Shown here in pieces: positions 59,063-64,000 of a stretch of DNA of 64,000 nucleotides. Numbering within the stretch: the first letter of the stretch is position 1; every line of letters begins with the position of its first letter. The stretch is taken from the NCBI RefSeq assembly GCF_042651785.1, contig NZ_JBHSEC010000019.1, forward strand, positions 310,001 to 374,000, read 5' to 3'. Under the pieces are notes generated by a model that was not told where the DNA came from, made no database searches, and worked only from the letters and a program-made list of their open reading frames with translations. Source of the DNA: Chungangia koreensis. GTDB lineage: Bacteria; Bacillota; Bacilli; Bacillales_A; Planococcaceae. The position numbers and the translations under genes are program-made.

Positions 59063-59895
59063 TCTTTTCCTCCATATAACTGCTGAAGCTCGTCATCCTT
59101 CATCGAAAATCGATGTCTTTCTTGAGGGAAGTTGCCGTTTTTAACACCTGCTGTATATTCCATTAATCCAGCACGGATTGCGTCCCCTACCTCTGCGTAT
59201 GCTTCAACAAACTTCGGTATATGATGTGTCCCATATTTGACGGTGTCATGGAAGACCAATACTTGACCGTCTGTTTCTGCACCAGCTCCAATTCCAATTA
59301 CAGGAATCGTCAAACGTTCAGTGATTTCCTTAGCCAGTTGGTAAGGTATACACTCAAGTACAAGCATACAAGCTCCCGCTTCTTCGCAAAGAATTGCGTC
59401 TTCAATCAGTTTCTTAGCTGCGTCAGCGGTCTTGCCCTGTACTTTATAACCGCCTAATACAGCTGCAGATTGAGGCAACAAACCTAAATGGGCAACAACC
59501 GGGATTCCTGTACGGACCAATAGCCTGATGGAATCAATGATTTCATCGGCTCCTTCCAGTTTCAAAGCTTGTGCTCCTGTTTCTTGGAAGATACGCACAG
59601 CATTGCTTAGTGTCCTATCTTGACTGCCATGATAGGTCCCGAACGGCAGATCAACGACCAAAAAAGTACTCTTGGCACCGCGTCTCACAGCTTTTCCGTG
59701 ATGAATCATATCTTCTGTAGTCACTGATGTTGTCGAATCATAACCTAATACGACCATTCCCAAAGAATCTCCGACCAAAAGAACGTCGATTCCTGCTTCC
59801 TCCGCCAATTTAGCTGACGGGTAATCGTAAGCGGTCAGCATAGCAATCTTTTCTTTTTCCTTCTTCATTTTTAACAAATGAGCTGTTGTTTTCAT
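59059..59895 (-). CDS. panB: 3-methyl-2-oxobutanoate hydroxymethyltransferase
   Basis: 278 residues. Makes ketopantoate from ketoisovalerate and methylene-tetrahydrofolate. 'MLTAYDYPSAKLAEEAGIDVLLVGDSLGMVVLGYDSTTSVT' carries metal and substrate residues, 'LKLEGADE' and 'IPVVAHLGLLPQ' follow, and 'GIGAGAETDGQVLVFHD' closes the site. First gene of panBCD, with a structured leader and terminator-like hairpin upstream. Confidence 0.96.
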   Translation of the reverse strand: MKTTAHLLKMKKEKEKIAMLTAYDYPSAKLAEEAGIDVLLVGDSLGMVVLGYDSTTSVTTEDMIHHGKAVRRGAKSTFLVVDLPFGTYHGSQDRTLSNAVRIFQETGAQALKLEGADEIIDSIRLLVRTGIPVVAHLGLLPQSAAVLGGYKVQGKTADAAKKLIEDAILCEEAGACMLVLECIPYQLAKEITERLTIPVIGIGAGAETDGQVLVFHDTVKYGTHHIPKFVEAYAEVGDAIRAGLMEYTAGVKNGNFPQERHRFSMKDDELQQLYGGKE

Positions 59896-59924
59896 CCGTT
59901 TTCTCCTCTCCAGGAGTTCACCAA

Positions 59925-60105
59925 AAAACCCTTCTATCCAAAAATGGACAGAAGGGTAGTGTAATCAATAATTTGGTTTCCTCCGTCCCTGTCTTTGCGA
60001 TCAAGGCAGAACATTTAATTGTAAAGTTACAGTTAGATCATTCTTGGTGCAGTTCATAAATGATACTGCCCTTCGACATCAATATAACAGATGCAGTGAA
60101 TCCTG
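59925..60105 (-). promoter_or_regulatory. Leader of panBCD with terminator hairpin, possible attenuator
   Basis: Between birA and panB, on the minus strand, ACCCTTCTGTCC pairs with GGATAGAAGGGT and is followed by TTTTTT, about 30 bp before panB. Upstream, GCAGT-loop-ACTGC and TGTAA/TTACA can form small stems, and GACAG in AAAGACAGGGACGG could pair with CTGTC of the terminator arm. The element may simply end birA, or act as an attenuator of panB. Known 'pan' RNA motifs stand before panB in some Bacillales; I cannot confirm a match. Confidence 0.5.
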
Positions 60106-60110
60106 ACAAT

Positions 60111-61091
60111 TCAATTTTCTATAAAAATATCAGCAGAATAGATGCCATGGATTTTTCCGTCATCTGTCTGTATTTGCAGAACGCCTTCTTCCGTAATTCC
60201 TATTGCTTTACCAATGATTTCACCATTGACCATTGAAGCACGAATCCGTTTTCCAAGCGTATCTGAATAACTTTCCCATAAGATCTTTAGGGGCCTGAAT
60301 CCTTGCTCAATATACAAATCCGTGTATTTTTCAATGTACTCGAAAATTTTAGCTGTTAGTACTAAGCGGTCTACATCATTGCCTATTTCTATTTTCAAAG
60401 AAGTAGCAATAGACTTTAGCTCATCTGGAAAATCCTCGGTTGTTTGATTGACATTTACACCGATCCCTAAAATGATCGACTGTACGCGGTCCGCCTCTGC
60501 CTGAAGCTCTGTTAAAATACCTGTACATTTTCTACCATTAATAAGAAGATCATTTGGCCATTTGATAGAGGGTGTAACTCCTGTTTCGTCTGCAATTGCT
60601 CTTGTAATGGCAACCGCCGCCACCAACGTGAACTGTGGTGCAAGTTGCGGTGGGATATCGGGGCGAAGAATGATACTCATCCAGATTCCTTTCCCTTTTG
60701 TTGAAGACCAATTGCGTGCCAGGCGACCCTTACCAGCTGTCTGCTCTTCGCTGATTACAACTGTGCCATCCACTGCACCATTAGCTGCTTCTTCATGTGC
60801 AATCGATTGTGTAGTCGGGCAACTGTCAAAATAGTGGATTTTCCGCCCAACCCGCTCCGTACTCGTCATAGAATCTAACATCGCAGGATGGAGGGAGTCC
60901 ATTCTCTTATGAAGTAAATACCCTTTTTTCTTAACAGAAATGATTTCATACCCGTCGTCTTCTAACTGTTTGATATGCTTCCAAACTGCCGTACGGGATA
61001 TTTTTAATTGATCTGCAATTTGTTGCCCTGAAATCGGTTCATTTCCACTGTTTACTAGCTGCTTTAATATTTCACTTGTTAATGAATTCAC
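60111..61091 (-). CDS. birA: Biotin--protein ligase and biotin repressor
   Basis: 326 residues. N-terminal winged helix ('LKQLVNSGNEPISGQQIADQLKISRTAVWKHIKQLEDDGY') makes it a repressor-type BirA. The ligase domain has 'SEEQTAGKGRLARNWSSTKGKGIWMSIIL' with the biotinyl-AMP loop (GKGRL-R-W), 'IKWPNDLLINGRKCTGIL' and a C-terminal SH3-like domain. Overlaps cca by 20 bp. No bio genes are in the window. Confidence 0.95.
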   Translation of the reverse strand: MNSLTSEILKQLVNSGNEPISGQQIADQLKISRTAVWKHIKQLEDDGYEIISVKKKGYLLHKRMDSLHPAMLDSMTSTERVGRKIHYFDSCPTTQSIAHEEAANGAVDGTVVISEEQTAGKGRLARNWSSTKGKGIWMSIILRPDIPPQLAPQFTLVAAVAITRAIADETGVTPSIKWPNDLLINGRKCTGILTELQAEADRVQSIILGIGVNVNQTTEDFPDELKSIATSLKIEIGNDVDRLVLTAKIFEYIEKYTDLYIEQGFRPLKILWESYSDTLGKRIRASMVNGEIIGKAIGITEEGVLQIQTDDGKIHGIYSADIFIEN

Positions 61092-62277
61092 GCTGGAACC
61101 AGTCCCTTATCTCTTCTCTGTCATTCTGAACTTCTTTTAACACAATCGATTCTTCAAGCCTGTTTAACCATTGCTTTACCCATGGACCGCCTCTTTGTCC
61201 GCTCCAGCCGATTAGGTCGTTTCCATTCACCACTATTTCTGAACGAGATTGAATCGGCAAGTTACGATATCCTTCCAAAAGAATCTCATCAGGCATGCGC
61301 TGAATTGAAGGATTCAGAATTGAAGTGAAAAATTCCGCTGCTCTTATCGTTTCTTTTGAGAAGTGATAATAATTCATAGGGGACCAAAATGATTGCTGAC
61401 GAATTTGAACTGCATTCGCTATAGCTTGAATAGTTCTTTTTTCAGCGTTAGATAACTTATATCCTCTAACAAGGTCTTCTGTACGTTTACAACCTGAAAT
61501 TAGGTTAACGAATGCCCAACCATATGCGGAATTTCCTAAAGCGTTGAAATGCCTCCAATGTTGAAGATTTTCATTAACTCGGTCAGAGTTTAATACCGGA
61601 AAGTGTAAAGTCAATGATGTTTCCTTTAATAATCTCATGCCGATTTCAGGATATTTACTGAGAAAAATCTTGTCAAGTTCTACTTTAATACGTTCCACTG
61701 CAATGAACGTAATAGATTGAGCTAATTTACGAATCGCTCTGAGGGTTTCGTTTTCTATATCAAAATTCAATTGTGCAGCAAATCTGACCGCTCGTAACAT
61801 ACGTAAAGCGTCTTCTGAGAACCGTTCTTCCGGATTTCCAACACATCGGATGATTTGATGGTGAATGTCTTCTTTACCGGAGAAATAATCCATCACATGT
61901 CCGTCAGAATTAATCGCAAGGGCATTCATCGTGAAATCCCTGCGCTTCAAATCTTCCTTTAGAGACTTTACAAAGTGAACCTCATCAGGACGCCGATGGT
62001 CAGAATACGAGCTTTCTGTCCGATAGGTGGTCACTTCCACCGGATGATCCGGATGCAACACCATAACTGTGCCATGTTCGATGCCGACGTCAGCTGTCTT
62101 TTGAAAGATCTGTTTGACGATCTGTGGTTCTGCTTCAGTAGCAACATCGACATCACCCGGATCCCTTCCAAGCAACAAATCACGGACCGCCCCTCCCACA
62201 ATGACAGCTTCATAACCGTGTCTTTCCAATTCATCTTGTATTGACTGGGCAGCCGCCCACTTCCTCTCACTAGTCAA
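61072..62277 (-). CDS. cca: CCA tRNA nucleotidyltransferase
   Basis: 401 residues. Adds or repairs the 3' CCA of tRNAs. 'VIVGGAVRDLLLGRDPGDVDVATEAEP' is the class II nucleotidyltransferase motif with the catalytic aspartates; 'RRDFTMNALAIN' and 'EDALRMLRAVRFAAQL' follow. Overlaps bshA by 4 nt and birA by 20 nt. Confidence 0.95.
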   Translation of the reverse strand: MTSERKWAAAQSIQDELERHGYEAVIVGGAVRDLLLGRDPGDVDVATEAEPQIVKQIFQKTADVGIEHGTVMVLHPDHPVEVTTYRTESSYSDHRRPDEVHFVKSLKEDLKRRDFTMNALAINSDGHVMDYFSGKEDIHHQIIRCVGNPEERFSEDALRMLRAVRFAAQLNFDIENETLRAIRKLAQSITFIAVERIKVELDKIFLSKYPEIGMRLLKETSLTLHFPVLNSDRVNENLQHWRHFNALGNSAYGWAFVNLISGCKRTEDLVRGYKLSNAEKRTIQAIANAVQIRQQSFWSPMNYYHFSKETIRAAEFFTSILNPSIQRMPDEILLEGYRNLPIQSRSEIVVNGNDLIGWSGQRGGPWVKQWLNRLEESIVLKEVQNDREEIRDWFQREFINK

Positions 62278-63413
62278 TAGTAATAAGCCACCTTCTGGTA
62301 TAATGCCTCATATTGGTCGACTATCTGTTCAGAATTAAACCGTTCTCGGACCGATCTCATCGCCTCTTCACTGAATCGTCGATGCAACCCTTCATCCTCC
62401 AGTATTCGTAGAGCGTAAGCCGAAGCGGTATCGGTATCACCTAATGGAGCAACATATCCATTTACTCCATGCTCAATCACTTCAGGTATCCCGCCAATTG
62501 CAGTCCCTACGCAAGGTACACCACATGACATCGCTTCTAACAAAACAAGTCCAAAAGATTCCTGCTCAGATAAGAGAAGTTTTAAATGACTGATTGAATA
62601 TAATTCCGGTAAATCGTCACGTTTCCCTAAAAACATGACATCCTCTTGAATTCCTGCAAGCTCGACAGCCTCAATAGCAGTGGGAAGCTCAGGTCCGTCT
62701 CCGGCCAGTAAGAGCTTTGCTTTAGTTCTCTTCCTGATTTTATGGAAGGTTTCTACGATATCAGAAATTCTTTTCACTTTCCGGAAATTCGAAACATGGA
62801 TTACAAGTTTTTCGTCACGGCTTAATCCGAGTTCATCATATAAGTAATCAGCCGAGCGTTTTCTGTACACGCGTTCATCGACAAAATTATAAATGGTTTC
62901 TATTTCCTTTTTTGGTTCAATCAATCTCATAGTATCTATGGCAAGTGCGTTGGAAACGGACGTTGTCGCCGAGGATTTATTGATTGCGTATTTTATACTC
63001 CCATTTAAAGCGGGATCATGCCCTAATACTGTTATATCGGTCCCATGTAATGTTGTGACAATCCCGACATCTACCCCTGACATATCTTTTGCAAGCACGG
63101 CACAAACTGCATGCGGTACAGCGTAATGTACATGGAGAACATTCAATTTTTCCTTAAGGATGACTTCAGACATTCGGTTCGCCAATGCGATGTCATATGG
63201 CAAGTACTGAAATACTGCATAACTTGAAACTTCTACTGGATGATAGAAGATGTTCGGATAATGTTTATTTAACCGGAACGGCCTGCTTGACGTAATGATA
63301 TGTATCTCATGCCCTCTCTCCGCTAACAGCTTAGCCAATTCCGTAGCGACGACCCCAGAGCCGCCTAACGAAGGATAGCATGTAATTCCGATTTTCAATT
63401 TTTCCATCTTCAC
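62274..63413 (-). CDS. bshA: N-acetyl-alpha-glucosaminyl L-malate synthase
   Basis: 379 residues, GT4 glycosyltransferase for the first step of bacillithiol. 'GITCYPSLGGSGVVATELAKLLAERGHEIHIITSSRPFR' is diagnostic of BshA, and 'EQESFGLVLLEAMSCGVPCVGTAIGGIPEVIEHG' is the GT4 nucleotide-sugar site. It follows mgsA by 6 bp; the deacetylase gene bshB1, which lies between them in Bacillus subtilis, is missing here. Confidence 0.95.
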   Translation of the reverse strand: MKMEKLKIGITCYPSLGGSGVVATELAKLLAERGHEIHIITSSRPFRLNKHYPNIFYHPVEVSSYAVFQYLPYDIALANRMSEVILKEKLNVLHVHYAVPHAVCAVLAKDMSGVDVGIVTTLHGTDITVLGHDPALNGSIKYAINKSSATTSVSNALAIDTMRLIEPKKEIETIYNFVDERVYRKRSADYLYDELGLSRDEKLVIHVSNFRKVKRISDIVETFHKIRKRTKAKLLLAGDGPELPTAIEAVELAGIQEDVMFLGKRDDLPELYSISHLKLLLSEQESFGLVLLEAMSCGVPCVGTAIGGIPEVIEHGVNGYVAPLGDTDTASAYALRILEDEGLHRRFSEEAMRSVRERFNSEQIVDQYEALYQKVAYYY

Positions 63414-63419
63414 ACCCCA

Positions 63420-63830
63420 TTAACTACGGCTTGAATTTGACTTGATCAGCCGCCAATCAATAAAACCTTCTGACAATCCCTTTAAAAGAACTTCCGCAGT
63501 ACCCATATTTGTAGCAAGCGGAATATGATACACGTCACATAACCTCATTAAAGCTGTAATATCCGGTTCATGAGGTTGTGCTGTCAAAGGATCTCGAAAG
63601 AAAATCACCATATCCATATCGTTATTTGCTATCATGGCACCAATTTGCTGGTCACCGCCAAGTGGACCAGATTGGAAGCGATGAACCTGTAATCCTGTTT
63701 CATCAATGATGCGCTGTCCAGTCGTACCAGTAGCATATAGCTGATGTTCCCCTAATATTTCTTGATAAGCGATGACAAATTGGATTAAATCATCCTTTTT
63801 GCGGTCATGGGCAATCAATGATATTTTCAA
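63420..63830 (-). CDS. mgsA: Methylglyoxal synthase
   Basis: 136 residues. Converts dihydroxyacetone phosphate to methylglyoxal. 'LIAHDRKKDDLIQFV' supplies the catalytic His/Asp region, 'YATGTTGQRIIDETGL' the phosphate loop, 'SGPLGGDQQIGAMIANNDMDMVIFFRDPLTAQPHEPDI' the catalytic Asp and His. Located between dapB and bshA as in Bacillus. Confidence 0.96.
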   Translation of the reverse strand: MKISLIAHDRKKDDLIQFVIAYQEILGEHQLYATGTTGQRIIDETGLQVHRFQSGPLGGDQQIGAMIANNDMDMVIFFRDPLTAQPHEPDITALMRLCDVYHIPLATNMGTAEVLLKGLSEGFIDWRLIKSNSSRS

Positions 63831-63843
63831 AAGTTACTCTCCT

Positions 63844-64000
63844 TTAAAGTAGTTTTTCCAATCCGTAAATGAGCTTGTTCAGTTCCATCACTTTACGGAT
63901 GGCTATTTTAATACCCGACATAAACGATTTCCGATCAAATGAATCATGCTTTAGTGTAAGTAATTGGCCTTCGCCGCCGAATAGAACAGTTTGATGGGCA
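63844..64000 (-). CDS. dapB: 4-hydroxy-tetrahydrodipicolinate reductase, C-terminal end only
   Basis: The last 51 residues are visible: 'AHQTVLFGGEGQLLTLKHDSF', then 'DRKSFMSGIKIAIRKVMELNK' and a stop at 63846-63844. This is the usual end of DapB, of the lysine/dipicolinate pathway, and dapB precedes mgsA in Bacillus. It runs off the right edge. Confidence 0.9.
   Translation of the reverse strand, partial: AHQTVLFGGEGQLLTLKHDSFDRKSFMSGIKIAIRKVMELNKLIYGLEKLL

Noticed and set aside
1..64000. CRISPR arrays, tRNA and rRNA genes, complete insertion sequences
   Set aside because: I found no regularly spaced repeats, no tRNA cloverleaf or rRNA sequence, and no transposase frame in the window.

Overview
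The window looks like chromosomal DNA of a low-GC, spore-forming member of the Bacillales, most likely Planococcaceae (Sporosarcina or a close relative). This is inferred from gene content: bacillithiol synthesis (bshA), the Bacillus-type order mgsA-bshA-cca-birA-panBCD-dinG-ypmA-ypmB-aspB-asnS-dnaD-nth-ypoC, a Bacillus-type Fnr, an S-layer-anchored subtilase and spore-surface-like proteins. Two runs of N mark assembly gaps (18150-18323 and 48322-48331). Both fall in repetitive DNA.

1-13 kb: a truncated PAS-domain sensor, a small holin, an amidohydrolase plus methyltransferase pair and a DUF2935 protein. Next comes a ba3-type cytochrome oxidase operon (subunits IIa, II, I and a possible 24-residue membrane peptide) with a perfect Fnr box, followed by fnr, an SLC13 carboxylate transporter, lipoproteins, a PQQ-type sugar dehydrogenase, a phosphoesterase and two VOC proteins.

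13-21 kb: a NarL-type two-component system next to two related secreted subtilases, the second with SLH repeats. Three promoters here share one architecture (TACTAC at the -35 position plus a TATA-C-N4-GC-GAAT block), which suggests a local regulon. The first protease gene has a hairpin-plus-T-run in its leader that buries its own ribosome binding site. An acylphosphatase and a large inverted repeat element lie between the proteases.

21-39 kb: trhO, a Ca2+/H+ antiporter, a polar amino acid ABC transporter, an erythromycin-esterase family gene beside a MerR regulator with a classic 19-bp-spacer promoter, several VOC/SRPBCC proteins, a kynurenine operon (kynU-kynB-kynA-cupin-AraC), and several low-complexity exported proteins.

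39-48 kb: two tandem, closely related membrane-anchored PQQ dehydrogenases with C-terminal cytochrome c domains, rare in Gram-positives. After them come a preQ1 riboswitch with queT, an unclassified structured RNA of about 375 nt with its own terminator, pepF, and the 3' end of a group II intron cut off by a gap.

48-64 kb: the conserved housekeeping block. Deviations from the Bacillus subtilis order are two cysteine-rich, spore-surface-like genes inserted between panD and dinG, and the absence of bshB1 between mgsA and bshA. dapB runs off the right end.
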